Shown piece by piece: positions 1 through 8,027 of a DNA stretch of 64,000 bases. Under the pieces are notes generated by a model. That model made no database searches, was not told the origin of the DNA, and was given only the letters and a program-made list of their open reading frames with translations. The translations under genes were made by a program, and so were the position numbers. The DNA is taken from the NCBI RefSeq assembly GCF_030811555.1, contig NZ_JAUSQZ010000001.1:4833241-4897240 (forward strand), written 5' to 3'. How positions within the stretch are numbered: the stretch's first letter is position 1; every line of letters starts with the position of its first letter. The DNA is from Kineosporia succinea. Lineage in GTDB: Bacteria > Actinomycetota > Actinomycetes > Actinomycetales > Kineosporiaceae.

Positions 1-1
1 C

Positions 2-490
2 ACCACGGTCGACCAGATCGCCGCCGAGGCCGGGCTGTCCCGCACCACGTTCTTCCGCTACTTCGGCACCAAGGAAGACGTCGTGCTCACCTGGATCGAC
101 GAGCTCGGACCCCGCCTGCTGCAGGCCTTTTCCGCCCGGCCCGCCGACGAGCACCCGTGGCGCTCGCTGCACCGGGCGCTGGGCCTCGTCACCGACATCC
201 ACGAGGCTGACGTCCAGCGTCGTCTGGACTTCGAGAGCATGCTCGAGGCCAACCCCACGATGAAGTCCCGCCAGCGCGAGAAGCAGGGCGAATGGCAGCG
301 CCTGCTCATCCCCGCCGTGGCCGCCCGCATGACCGGTGACATCCCCGCCGAGCAGGACCCGCGTCCCCGGATGATGGTGGCCTGCGCGATCGAGAGCCTC
401 AACGCCGCGCACCACACGTGGCGCGCGTGCGACGGCGCCGTTCCCCTCGCCGAACTGCTCGATCGGGCCATGAACGTCTTCGAGAACTGA
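2..490 (+). CDS. TetR family transcriptional regulator, 3' part
   Basis: The frame is open from base 2, so the gene starts before the window. The first residues visible include AGLSRTTFFRYFGTKEDVV, the recognition helix and following helix of a TetR-type HTH; only the very N-terminus is missing. The C-terminal ligand-binding half (about 130 residues) is short but ends normally with a TGA at 488-490. TetR proteins are dimeric repressors released by a small ligand. The ligand and target genes cannot be inferred because the upstream neighbour is outside the window. A GC-rich hairpin follows directly. Confidence 0.85.
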   Translation, partial: TTVDQIAAEAGLSRTTFFRYFGTKEDVVLTWIDELGPRLLQAFSARPADEHPWRSLHRALGLVTDIHEADVQRRLDFESMLEANPTMKSRQREKQGEWQRLLIPAVAARMTGDIPAEQDPRPRMMVACAIESLNAAHHTWRACDGAVPLAELLDRAMNVFEN

Positions 491-518
491 CGGGCCGGCC
501 TCCCCGAAAGCCGGCCCG
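491..518. terminator. Hairpin between convergent genes
   Basis: A 9-bp perfect stem (CGGGCCGGC / GCCGGCCCG) with a 10-nt loop starts at the stop codon of the TetR gene and lies between it and the convergent phosphoesterase gene. There is no T-tract. It is probably a shared, bidirectional terminator, as is common in high-GC actinobacteria. Confidence 0.55.
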
Positions 519-535
519 GCGCGTCCTCGAGCAGC

Positions 536-2371
536 TCAGGCCGGCGTCATGAACTCCCGCGGTCTCAGCGCCCGGCTGACGATGCGCACGTCACCCAGCC
601 AGCCGTAGTACCCCTGCCCGAACGTCTCCGACGACTGCGTGCCCCCCAGCGCGAACGGCTTGCCCAGCGTCGCGATACCGGTGGACGCCTGGCTCGGGTT
701 CCGCGCGATCGGCGACCCGTCCACGTAGACGATCGTGCGCTTCCCGTCGTTCACGATCGCCACGTGTGTCCATCGACCCACCGGGATCGCGTGGCTCCAC
801 GACGTCGGCTGCGCGTTCTGCACGTGCGGATACACCGCATACTGAAGGAAGCGCTCGCCGGACACGTTGAGCGACACCGGAGCCTCGTCCTGCGAGTAGC
901 CGTTGGTCTTGCCCGCGTCCCCGGCGCGACCCTCCCAGCTGAGGATGCCCATCCACGCGTGCGAACCCTCGAACGGGTCGGGCAGTTTCAGGTACGCCTC
1001 GATGGTGTACCCGTCCTGGAACGTCAGGCTGTTGATCGGCGCCCTGGCCCCGGTCTCCAGCACGGCGCCGCGGTTCGGGTTCTGGCCGCCGTCGAACCGC
1101 AGGCTGGCGTGGGCGGGCTGGCCCTCGTGGTGCTCGTCCGACCAGGTCAGCACGTCGGCGCTGCTGTTGTGCAGGATGCGCACGGTCAGGTCGTTGCCCT
1201 TGCCGGTGAGGTCCTTCGCGACGGTTCCCGCCTTCACGGTTCCCGTGGCGCCGAGCCCTTCTTTGTCGAAGCGCCAGTACGCCACCGTTCCCCGGGTCAG
1301 CACGGCCGAGGCCGGACGGGACGCCTGCGGTTTGGACGGGAACCGCTCGCCGAAGTCGAACTCGACGCTGAAACGGTCGGTCGGGCCGGTCAGTTCGATG
1401 GTCTCGGCACCCAGCTGGGTGCGCCTGTCCGGGGCGGCGTCGAGGAACCAGGGGGAGAAGGTCTCGACGTCGATCACGTTGCGGGCCAGGTCGAACGAGT
1501 ACATCCGGATCATGCCGGCGCCGCCGTAGTAGCGGTCCTGGTAGTTCGTGATGTGCGCGTGGACGGGGTGGCCGGCGTCGTTGGTCAGCACGGTGCGTCC
1601 GGGCGGCCAGTAGTGGCCGTTCAGGGTGAGGAAGATCTGGTCGTTGCCGCGGATCAGCTTGTCCCACAACCGCTGCCCGTTGCCGGAGAGCTCGGCCCGG
1701 CCGTCGTCGTCCGCCGCCACGAGGTCGTGGGTGGTCAGCACGACCGGGGTGTGCGGGTGCGCGTCGAGCACCGACTGCGCCCAGGCCAGGCCCTTGTCGG
1801 AGGCACGCCAGTCGAGGGCCAGGATCAGCCACTGCCGTCCGGCGGCCGTGATCACGTGGAAGCTGTTGTACCCGTCAGGGGAGCTGCCGCCGTACGTCTT
1901 CTGCTTGCGGAACCGCTTCGGCCCGAAAGCCTGCAGGTAGGGGGAGTCGCCGCGCTGGTCGTCGAGCGAGCCGTCGATGTCGTGATTGCCGGCCAGGACG
2001 CTGTACGGCACCTTGTCGTCGATCATCGTGAACGTCTTCGACGCCAGCTTGATCTCGGCGTCGGTGCCGTGCTCGGTGATGTCGCCGAGGTGCGTCATGA
2101 ACGCGATGTTCGCGTCCGCCCGCTCCTGGACCAGGTAGCGGAACGTGGCCCGCAGCGGCTCCGGGTCGGAGCTGTCGGCGTCGAAAAGGTACTGCGTGTC
2201 AGGCAGAACGGCGATCGCGAAGCGATCGGTGGTGGTGTCGAAACTGCTTTTGGACGTGGTGGTCGCGTCGGCGCTCGCGGCACCCAGGAGCGGGGTGACG
2301 GCCGGAGCGGCGACGGCGCCCCGCAGGAGGGTGCGGCGCGTGACAGGGATCCGGCCTTCAGGCTGGGCCAT
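536..2371 (-). CDS. Secreted calcineurin-like phosphoesterase with LamG-type C-terminal domain
   Basis: 611 residues. The N-terminus has a twin-arginine motif (TRRTLLRG) followed by an Ala-rich hydrophobic stretch, so Tat export is likely. The metallophosphoesterase core follows from about residue 50: LPDTQY, THLGDITEHG, LAGNHDIDG, TTHDL and NGHYW supply the Asp/His/Asn ligands for two metal ions. From about residue 360 to the end there is a concanavalin-like/LamG fold (VAYWRFD..., GYTIEAYLKLPDPF, WTHVAIVNDG, VYVDGSP, GWLGDVRIVSRAL), usually a carbohydrate or surface-binding module. The start ATG has an upstream GGAGA. The substrate is unknown. Its role is probably extracellular phosphoester hydrolysis; no operon partner is visible. 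Confidence 0.85.
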   Translation of the reverse strand: MAQPEGRIPVTRRTLLRGAVAAPAVTPLLGAASADATTTSKSSFDTTTDRFAIAVLPDTQYLFDADSSDPEPLRATFRYLVQERADANIAFMTHLGDITEHGTDAEIKLASKTFTMIDDKVPYSVLAGNHDIDGSLDDQRGDSPYLQAFGPKRFRKQKTYGGSSPDGYNSFHVITAAGRQWLILALDWRASDKGLAWAQSVLDAHPHTPVVLTTHDLVAADDDGRAELSGNGQRLWDKLIRGNDQIFLTLNGHYWPPGRTVLTNDAGHPVHAHITNYQDRYYGGAGMIRMYSFDLARNVIDVETFSPWFLDAAPDRRTQLGAETIELTGPTDRFSVEFDFGERFPSKPQASRPASAVLTRGTVAYWRFDKEGLGATGTVKAGTVAKDLTGKGNDLTVRILHNSSADVLTWSDEHHEGQPAHASLRFDGGQNPNRGAVLETGARAPINSLTFQDGYTIEAYLKLPDPFEGSHAWMGILSWEGRAGDAGKTNGYSQDEAPVSLNVSGERFLQYAVYPHVQNAQPTSWSHAIPVGRWTHVAIVNDGKRTIVYVDGSPIARNPSQASTGIATLGKPFALGGTQSSETFGQGYYGWLGDVRIVSRALRPREFMTPA

Positions 2372-2521
2372 GAGATCTCCAGACAGATTCGGGGGTGGAC
2401 GGCCCGACTGTCCCCGGCGCAGATGGCCGGATAGTGGCGCAAAGGGTAACTATGGTCGTTTCGGCGCAGAAGTCTCGCGGCGATGGGGTGACGTGGCCTG
2501 ATGGCAGCTGCGCCTGAACGT

Positions 2522-2558
2522 AGAAGGCCGGGCCCGATGGGATGGGGCCCGGCCTTCT
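2522..2558 (-). terminator. Terminator of the tRNA-Glu/tRNA-Asp unit
   Basis: A 14-bp perfect inverted repeat (AGAAGGCCGGGCCC and its complement) with a 9-nt loop lies just downstream of tRNA-Asp when read on the minus strand. Its placement fits termination of the leftward tRNA transcript. Confidence 0.75.
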
Positions 2559-2570
2559 GAAGCGATACTG

Positions 2571-2644
2571 CGACCCTGACGGGACTTGAACCCGCGACCT
2601 CCGCCTTGACAGGGCGGCGCGCTAACCAACTGCGCTACAGGGCC
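2571..2644 (-). tRNA. tRNA-Asp (GTC)
   Basis: On the minus strand the 7-bp acceptor stem GGCCCTG pairs with CAGGGTC, with one G-U pair. The anticodon loop reads CTGTCAA between GCCGC/GCGG-type stem arms, giving anticodon GTC. The T-arm has GGTTCAAGTCC. CCA is not encoded. It is about 12 bases downstream of tRNA-Glu and probably co-transcribed with it. Confidence 0.95.
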
Positions 2645-2656
2645 TTACGTGATGCG

Positions 2657-2729
2657 TACCCCCAACGGGATTTGAACCCGTGCTACCGCCTTGAGAGGGC
2701 GGCGTCCTAGGCCGCTAGACGATGGGGGC
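2657..2729 (-). tRNA. tRNA-Glu (CTC)
   Basis: On the minus strand the acceptor GCCCCCA pairs with TGGGGGT. The anticodon loop CTCTCAA gives anticodon CTC. The T-loop contains GGTTTGAATCC and the D-arm CGTCTAGCGGCCTAGGAC is typical of tRNA-Glu. CCA is not encoded. It is first in a Glu-Asp tRNA pair, the usual actinobacterial order. Confidence 0.95.
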
Positions 2730-2822
2730 CTGCGACTCACGGCGGTTGTTCCCGTCGTGGACCTGTGGAAGCTTACGGGATGGAGGGCCGGTTCTCCAAA
2801 ATGGTGTTCGAGGAGCCAACGA

Positions 2823-3275
2823 TCAGCGCCCAGCCAGGAACACGTTCTCCATCGCGAGCGCCCGCATCGCAGCCCGTTCGGCGAGCTGAGCGAGCTCGTC
2901 CTCGGGAACCAGGGCGGCGGCCGACTCGAGCACGGCGAGCGAGATCTGCAGCCGATCGTCGTCGGACACGCCCTCGAAGGCCCGGGTGTCGCCCGACAGC
3001 CCCTGCACGACGGCCTCGACCTTCCACAGGTCCTGGTCGGGCAGCTGACGCAGCCGGCGCATCATCATCTTGTGGAACCGGCTCCAGTCGTACGGCTCCT
3101 CCGTGTCCACGAACAGGTGGAACACGACGCTGCCGCCCGCGGCCGCGACGGCGACCCGCAGATCGTCCTCGACCTCGTCCTCCGACAGACTGGCGAGCAG
3201 GACGCCGAGCTCCTTGCGGCGCAGGGGCAGGAAGGCCGAGATCAGGGCCCTGACGTTCTGCCTGTTCACCGGCAC
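2823..3275 (-). CDS. Conserved-looking hypothetical protein
   Basis: About 150 residues, acidic and mostly helical, with no signal peptide or membrane segment. The frame stays open upstream to a TTG near 3350, but I chose the GTG at 3275 because GAAGGG lies about 8 nt before it and the extra N-terminal residues look untranslated. Visible text includes FHLFVDTEEPYDWSRFHKMM and LPDQDLWKVEAVVQGLSGD. I do not recognise the family. It lies upstream of the two tRNA genes on the same strand. Codon bias (GC-rich third positions) supports real coding. Confidence 0.6.
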   Translation of the reverse strand: MPVNRQNVRALISAFLPLRRKELGVLLASLSEDEVEDDLRVAVAAAGGSVVFHLFVDTEEPYDWSRFHKMMMRRLRQLPDQDLWKVEAVVQGLSGDTRAFEGVSDDDRLQISLAVLESAAALVPEDELAQLAERAAMRALAMENVFLAGR

Positions 3276-3371
3276 GCGAGGAGCCCTTCGATCGGGCTGG
3301 TCGGGCGTGCGGGTGACCGGAAATCGAACATGCCGGGAGTTTAGTCCCAATGGTGACGGGCGCCTCAGGAG

Positions 3372-4070
3372 TTACCAGGGCCGACGATCCGGGTGCGCGC
3401 TGAAACGGGTCTTCGAGCGTCCGGACGTTCCCGCTCCTCGGGCGCGGCTCCGGCCGGTTCTGTGGAGTCTCGTGGCGCTTGGCGGAGGATCAGCCAGGGT
3501 CCACGGCGTCTTGTCCGGATCGATGAAGCAACCCCCGTAGAGCGTCAGCGTTGTGTTGGCCGCGCTCGAGATGTCCAGGATCTCGCCCCATTTCCCCTTG
3601 ATGCTGAGTATGTGCAGCCCGGGACGATGGCTCTTCGACACGACTTCCGTGAAGCCGTAGTCCTTCGCGACACTCAGGATCCGTTTCTCGGCCGCCGGCC
3701 ACTGATCATCCCGGATCGCCCCCTCGGACGGCCCACGGTAGATCCGGGACCACGCATCGCTGAGGTTGGCGAAGGGGTCTTCGCAGAAGGTGCCGCCCTC
3801 GTAGGGTTCGATCTCGCCTTCCGGCCAGGTCAGGTCAGGGGCGAGATCGCTGAAGACGTCTCGTATCTCGGTGATCAAGGCCTTGTAGTCGATCTCCGCC
3901 GCATCGATCGTCGGGCGGGACTCCAGAATCCGATGGGCGTCGGCCTCGGACGTGTCTGTCATTGCCAAGCCTCTCTCCGTGTCTCCTTCGCAGCCAGTGA
4001 CGAGCAGTCCAGCGAGGAGCGCGCCTCCCCACCAGTGCAGCGCTTGCTTACGGAAAAGTGCTGTTCTCAC
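3372..4070 (-). CDS. Predicted lipoprotein, possibly LppA-like
   Basis: 232 residues. The N-terminus (positive charges, hydrophobic core, LLVTGC lipobox with Cys about residue 27) marks a lipoprotein anchored to the outer face of the membrane. The mature part contains FCEDPFANLSDAW and a later GGCFIDPD, so two cysteines may pair. This pattern reminds me of the mycobacterial LppA family, but I cannot confirm it. The last 40 residues are Arg-rich and low in information, unlike the rest, so the original C-terminus may have been altered by a frameshift. It starts with GTG 10 bases after the hydrolase pseudogene and is likely in one operon with the type VII-like genes upstream. Confidence 0.7.
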   Translation of the reverse strand: MRTALFRKQALHWWGGALLAGLLVTGCEGDTERGLAMTDTSEADAHRILESRPTIDAAEIDYKALITEIRDVFSDLAPDLTWPEGEIEPYEGGTFCEDPFANLSDAWSRIYRGPSEGAIRDDQWPAAEKRILSVAKDYGFTEVVSKSHRPGLHILSIKGKWGEILDISSAANTTLTLYGGCFIDPDKTPWTLADPPPSATRLHRTGRSRARGAGTSGRSKTRFSAHPDRRPW

Positions 4071-4080
4071 AACGGAGCGC

Positions 4081-5420
4081 CTATCGCTTGATGCGGTCTT
4101 CGGGATGGCCAGCGATAGCGGCCGCGTTGTTCCACTGGCTCGTCGATCCGTTCACCTGGTACTCGCTGTGCCCGTCCGACCCGGACAGTGACTCCCCGTA
4201 CGTGTTTGTCGCCGCGCCGGTCTCCAGCTGCGTGATGTCTGGATTCCTGTCTGGATTACCCCCGAAGAGACCTGACTTGGCGGCCCAGTCGCCGTCCGCC
4301 TTCGAGTTGGACAGCATGTCGGAAGGGACCTTGAGGTCCCCGGCGTCGGACGTGCCGATACCAGGCGAGCCGAAAATGACTGCGGCATCCACGCCCGTGG
4401 CTTGCTGCAGGGCGAGTCCGGTGGTGAGGGAACCGTATGAATGCCCCAGTGCAGTGAGGTCCGGGTCGCCTGCACGTGGTCGAATCTCTCCCCGGCCTGG
4501 ATCCCGATGATCTGGTGGTTCGTGTCCACCTTGCTCAATGCGGTGAGAGAGTCCCGCACCTCGATCGCCTTCTTCATGTCCGGGAAGACGCTGAGGAGCC
4601 TGGGATCAGTGACCCCGTGATCGCGCATGAGGCGGTCGATGACCTGATCGTTCTCGGCCTGGAGCATGGGCAGACGTCGACGGTTCGCCCGGTCACGCAC
4701 GTCCGCCGGCAGGCCGTCGCGGTTACCGAGCCACTCAGGGTGCTGTCGGAGAATGCTCTCCTGCTCGTCCTCGGTCAGGCTCTTCCACCAGGCCGCGTTC
4801 TGCGCCTCCGAGGCGCTGTCGACGGGGGGACGGTAGGGCCCCAGATCGCCTGCTTCGCGTCCCCGGTCGTCAGCATTCTTGAAGCTCGACGCATCCTGGC
4901 CGGCGAGCCAGCCATTGAGAACGGTCGACTGCAGCTTCCCGAGAAAGGCCTGATCGGTGTAGTCGGCCCGGCGGAGAGCCTCCTCCACCAGGGCAACGCA
5001 TTCTTCGACCACCCGCTCACGATCCTCCCTGATCAGATCCGAGTCGTGCGTGGCCGGAACCGGTAACAAGAGGCCCTGATGGTCGACCACCGTCCCATCG
5101 GTTCTGATCGAAAGGCCCTTTGAGGACGCGTATGTCAGGGCATCAGTGACCAGGCCCTGAACACCGCGGACCGCGTCCGAAAAATCCCGCAGTCCCTGGC
5201 GAACGGCCGCGATCTCCGACACCCGGTCTTCGAGCGCCTCGCGCAGAGCCAGCTGCTGAACGCGTGCTCCGCTCGACGCCTCGCCCTGCCAGGTCTCGAA
5301 AGGCTCGTTCAGGTCCAGGCCCGCGTCGGTCAGCTTTTCTTGCATGTCGCGCAGGTACCGCTCCGCGCTGTCCAGTTCGTCCGTGCTCCAGCTGCTGACC
5401 TGGCTCCAGGTCAGGCTCAC
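4081..5420 (-). pseudogene. Type VII-associated alpha/beta hydrolase (DUF1023-like), frameshifted and shortened
   Basis: The N-terminal 300 residues (frame starting with GTG at 5420) are a helical region of WXG/secretion-target type, ending in NHQIIGIQAGERFDHVQA. The sequence then switches frame near 4465: the next frame reads GDPDLTALGHSYGSLTTG, the GxSxG nucleophile elbow of a serine hydrolase, and continues to SPGIGTSDAGDL and the stop at 4081. Intact DUF1023 proteins (family knowledge) have about 70 residues of hydrolase fold between these two points. They are missing here, so there is both a deletion and a +1/-1 frame break. As written, the gene cannot make an active hydrolase. It overlaps the upstream gene by GTGA. 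Confidence 0.7.
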
Positions 5421-5713
5421 ATGCCCACCGGTAGATGACCGCGGTGGGAGTCCGCCGCGCTCCTATCGGTGTTCTGATAGCGGTCCGCGGCGAGGTTCAG
5501 GCCCTCCTCGTAGCTGCGGGCTGCGGTGCACCAGGACGACAATTCCTGCGTCCACCGGGCTGAGACCTGCGCCAGAGCCGTGCTGCTGAGGGCTCCCTCG
5601 ATTGCTCCGCCGGCCGATGTCAACGCGGGTTCCGGGTCAAGGCTCATCACTGCGGTCACCGCCGTCGCGGCGTTGACGCTTGCCGTTCGCAAATCCGCTG
5701 GATCAACCCGCAT
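5417..5713 (-). CDS. WXG100/ESX-secretion-target-like small protein
   Basis: 98 residues, helical, no signal peptide. It has a helix-turn-helix hairpin pattern with Trp residues in the centre (ARWTQELSSW) and Ala-rich flanks, resembling the type VII secretion target family (DUF2580/EspC-like) usually encoded just before DUF1023 hydrolases. The ATG at 5713 has AAAAGGG upstream. The stop overlaps the next gene's GTG by 4 bases, so the two are translationally coupled. No type VII core genes (EccC, EccD) are in the window, so this would be an orphan substrate pair. Confidence 0.65.
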   Translation of the reverse strand: MRVDPADLRTASVNAATAVTAVMSLDPEPALTSAGGAIEGALSSTALAQVSARWTQELSSWCTAARSYEEGLNLAADRYQNTDRSAADSHRGHLPVGM

Positions 5714-5968
5714 TGCCCTTTTCCTGCCTTGCTCGACGAGCCGAACACGCTACCGGGGTCCGACGGCCAGCGGCTGTGAGATGGGGCACGAGAGCATGTT
5801 GGTCAGAGGAGGGAGTGGTCGCTGCCGGGCTGCTGGCAGTGGCCGACTGGTTCGATCGTGTGACGGGGAGCGAAGTGTCGCTGCACCATCGGCGCCGTGA
5901 TCTCGCGAGTGACCTCACTCCGGAGCCGGACGCCCGCCCGTGACGGATGACAGGCGGGCAGCGTCTTC

Positions 5969-6319
5969 TTACGGGGTCGTGCCCGTCCGGCCGCCGTCTT
6001 TGCGGGGCCGGGCGGTCTTGGGGCCCTTGGTAGCTGCCGGCGCCGTTGTCGTGCGATGTCCAGCCGGGGGCTGGAGGTTCCGCAACGATCCCACCAGTTC
6101 GGTGAGCCGCCGTGAGGTCCTCACGGCCTCCGGCAGCCGGCCGGCGCGAAGCTGAGCGCCGAGCAGGCGGTACTCGGTGTCGACCATCTGGCTCATCCGC
6201 AGGCCGCGTTCCCCCGGACCCGGCTGAGTCGATGCCGGCGCTTCTGGCTCTGATGAGTCGGCGCTCCCATGGCCCGTGCTCTGCCGTCCCCGCGCAGCCG
6301 ACCCGTTCGTTCGTGCCAT
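5969..6319 (-). CDS. Hypothetical protein, Pro/Thr/Arg-rich ends
   Basis: 116 residues. Both termini are low complexity (Gly/Ser/Pro at the start; Thr-Ala-Pro and basic residues at the end). The central 45 residues (MSQMVDTEYRLLGAQLRAG, then RTSRRLTELVGSL) are amphipathic helix and could be a small DNA-binding or oligomerisation helix pair. The ATG is preceded by CAGGGAGCACGGA. No recognised family. The about 250 bases between its stop and the secretion-target gene hold nothing I can identify. Confidence 0.45.
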   Translation of the reverse strand: MARTNGSAARGRQSTGHGSADSSEPEAPASTQPGPGERGLRMSQMVDTEYRLLGAQLRAGRLPEAVRTSRRLTELVGSLRNLQPPAGHRTTTAPAATKGPKTARPRKDGGRTGTTP

Positions 6320-6465
6320 TCCGTGCTCCCTGGTGTCTCGTGTGTCAGGCCATTGTCTCTCGGTGAGGGCCTGACCGACTGGTGAGCAGCGCGAGAACGA
6401 ACTGAATGGACAACCTGAGGCGTATGAGAAGGCCTTCGCAGCAGTCCGCTTGCCGCTCGGGCGAT

Positions 6466-6731
6466 TCAGCTCGGTCTGTAGGCATCGCGGGGGTGTCTCA
6501 CGCGAACAACATGCACTTCGATCAGCGCTTCGGTGATGCGGTAGACGATCTTGAACGTATCGAGTCGAGCCGTGAATAAGCCGTGCAGGTCACCGATGAC
6601 TGGTTTACCGATCAGGCGGGGGTTTTCGGTCAGAGGGCCCTCGATGAACTCCAGGGCCGCAGGTAGGACTTTCTCCGGAAGCTTGCCAGGTCGCGTTTCG
6701 CGGAGCCTGCCAGGACGACCTTGTAGGTCAC
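6466..6731 (-). pseudogene. relE: RelE-family toxin with one-base deletion
   Basis: The gene starts with a GTG that overlaps the antitoxin stop (GTGA). The first 15 codons read MTYKVVLAGSAKRDLA, a typical RelE/ParE N-terminus. The rest, KLPEKVLPAALEFIEG to VRVRHPRDAYRPS, is in the next frame. One base is missing near 6684 (GGC-AAG where GGC-N-AAG is needed). With it restored the protein would be 88 residues, the normal size, with the basic RelE core FKIVYRI. As written the toxin is truncated and should be inactive as an mRNA interferase. A sequencing error is possible. Confidence 0.75.
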
Positions 6732-7027
6732 GGACCGAGCTCCTTGCGGACTTCGGCGATGGTGAACACATTGCCTTCCTCGAAGTCCGTGAGGCCCTCG
6801 CGGATAGCGGCGACCTCGTCGGGGTCACTGAGAATGTCGAGGGTCTCTTCGAGAGCCTCCAGCTCGTCGACAGACATCAGAACTGCATCCGCTTCCCCGT
6901 TGCGAGTGATTCGATAGCGTGCGTGGCTCGCCTTCACGTTGTCGAGCAACTCGCGCAGGTTGGCGCGCGCTTCGGCCATGGAGATGCTGGTCGCGTGGGG
7001 TGAGGACCTGTACAGAAGCGTGTACAT
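6728..7027 (-). CDS. Phd/YefM-family antitoxin
   Basis: 99 residues from the ATG at 7027; an alternative ATG at 7054 adds nine residues. The Phd/YefM fold is clear: ATSISMAEARANLRELLDNV, then YRITRNGEADAVLMSVDELE, followed by an acidic C-terminus (DPDEVAAIREGLTDFEEG) that normally wraps the toxin. It binds DNA and represses its own operon. It is followed directly by the broken RelE toxin. No clear ribosome site precedes either start, so a leaderless transcript is possible. The 5' end overlaps the HNH reading frame. Confidence 0.8.
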   Translation of the reverse strand: MYTLLYRSSPHATSISMAEARANLRELLDNVKASHARYRITRNGEADAVLMSVDELEALEETLDILSDPDEVAAIREGLTDFEEGNVFTIAEVRKELGP

Positions 7028-7953
7028 GTCCGGAAGTGCCGGCGAAGGATGCATGCAAACACCGTACGGAGAGCCCTGATTCTTATCGGACAATCCGATT
7101 TTCGGTGCAGGCTCGGTGCACCGTCCAAAAACGGATCGATCGTAGCCCTCTCGGCGAGTGCCGTGCGCAGATTCAGGGCAGTCTCGGGTCGGGAAGGGAA
7201 GAGCCGCACCTCGTCCACCATGGCGTCGTTCCCGAGGTGCTTCTTCACATCCACTGCGAATGAAGAAGTGGGCCAGCAGGAGAGGGCAGGTACCGTTCGT
7301 GACGGTGGCTCCTGGTGGCTGCTGCGATGCCAGGCGAAGTACTCGATGCGGTTGTCGACGTGTGAAGCCACGGGCCGCCCGATCAGGTTGCCGAGGGTGG
7401 GCGGCCCTGACCTCTTTCCCGCCTGGATGGTGCCGGCGGCGCTCACCGTGATGTATCCGTGCTCGTACAAGGCATCGCACCCGAGCAGGCAGGCAGTCAT
7501 GGCGATGCTCGGGATGTCGAGGCGCTCGGCCTCGGAGCATTGTGATCGCGGCTTTATGTGCGCGGCCACGAGCAGATCCTCGGGCAGGGTTCCTCCGCAC
7601 AGCGCGCATTCGGCCTGAGCTCCCGGAAGTCCGGTACCGATGAGGTTGCCACGGTGAAACTTTCGCCTGGAGTCTGCTGCAGACGTTCCGCGAAAGTCCT
7701 TGACTCCGTGGGTGACTGGCGCGATCGAGCCGACCGGCGCGTCCTCAATGGAACTGCTCCGAACGCGAGAGGGATTGCCCATGCTCCAAATCTGCCGGCC
7801 CGACAATGACGGCTGGACCACTATCGCGCTGCCCTGGCGGTCGCGAGGGATCTGCTGACAACGGCGGAGTTCTTCGACCGGGTGGCTGGGAGGCGAGACG
7901 AGAGGCGTCCATCCTTGGCGCTTGCCCAGGATGTCGGTGAGGCCGTGGCGCAA
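6934..7953 (-). CDS. HNH endonuclease-like protein, 3' end probably degenerate
   Basis: The centre of this frame is an HNH_2-type domain: CALCGGTLPEDLLVAAHIKP, then LGCDALYEHGYITV, with two Cys for zinc and the catalytic His in AAHIKPR; IEYFAWH closes the domain. The N-terminal 110 residues (DILGKRQGWTPLVSPP, VEELRRC) look coding but I do not recognise them. After about residue 210 the frame runs on without domain signal and overlaps the antitoxin start by some 90 bases, so the real stop was probably lost. Family members are restriction or mobile-element nucleases; the role here is inference. It diverges from the ATPase gene at 8028. Confidence 0.55.
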   Translation of the reverse strand: MRHGLTDILGKRQGWTPLVSPPSHPVEELRRCQQIPRDRQGSAIVVQPSLSGRQIWSMGNPSRVRSSSIEDAPVGSIAPVTHGVKDFRGTSAADSRRKFHRGNLIGTGLPGAQAECALCGGTLPEDLLVAAHIKPRSQCSEAERLDIPSIAMTACLLGCDALYEHGYITVSAAGTIQAGKRSGPPTLGNLIGRPVASHVDNRIEYFAWHRSSHQEPPSRTVPALSCWPTSSFAVDVKKHLGNDAMVDEVRLFPSRPETALNLRTALAERATIDPFLDGAPSLHRKSDCPIRIRALRTVFACILRRHFRTCTRFCTGPHPTRPASPWPKRAPTCASCSTT

Positions 7954-8027
7954 ACCGATCGTGCGACGTGCGCGAATGGTAGTGTAGAAGGTGGTTGAAA
8001 TGTAGCGTAGCTGCTTGGGGGCAGAGG

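Noticed and set aside
764-2434. Long plus-strand open frame over the phosphoesterase
   Set aside because: Antisense shadow; the minus strand has clear phosphoesterase and LamG motifs.
6728-7609. Extended N-terminus of the antitoxin
   Set aside because: The added 190 residues are Arg/His/Pro-rich and overlap the HNH domain in another frame; the Phd fold begins near 7027.
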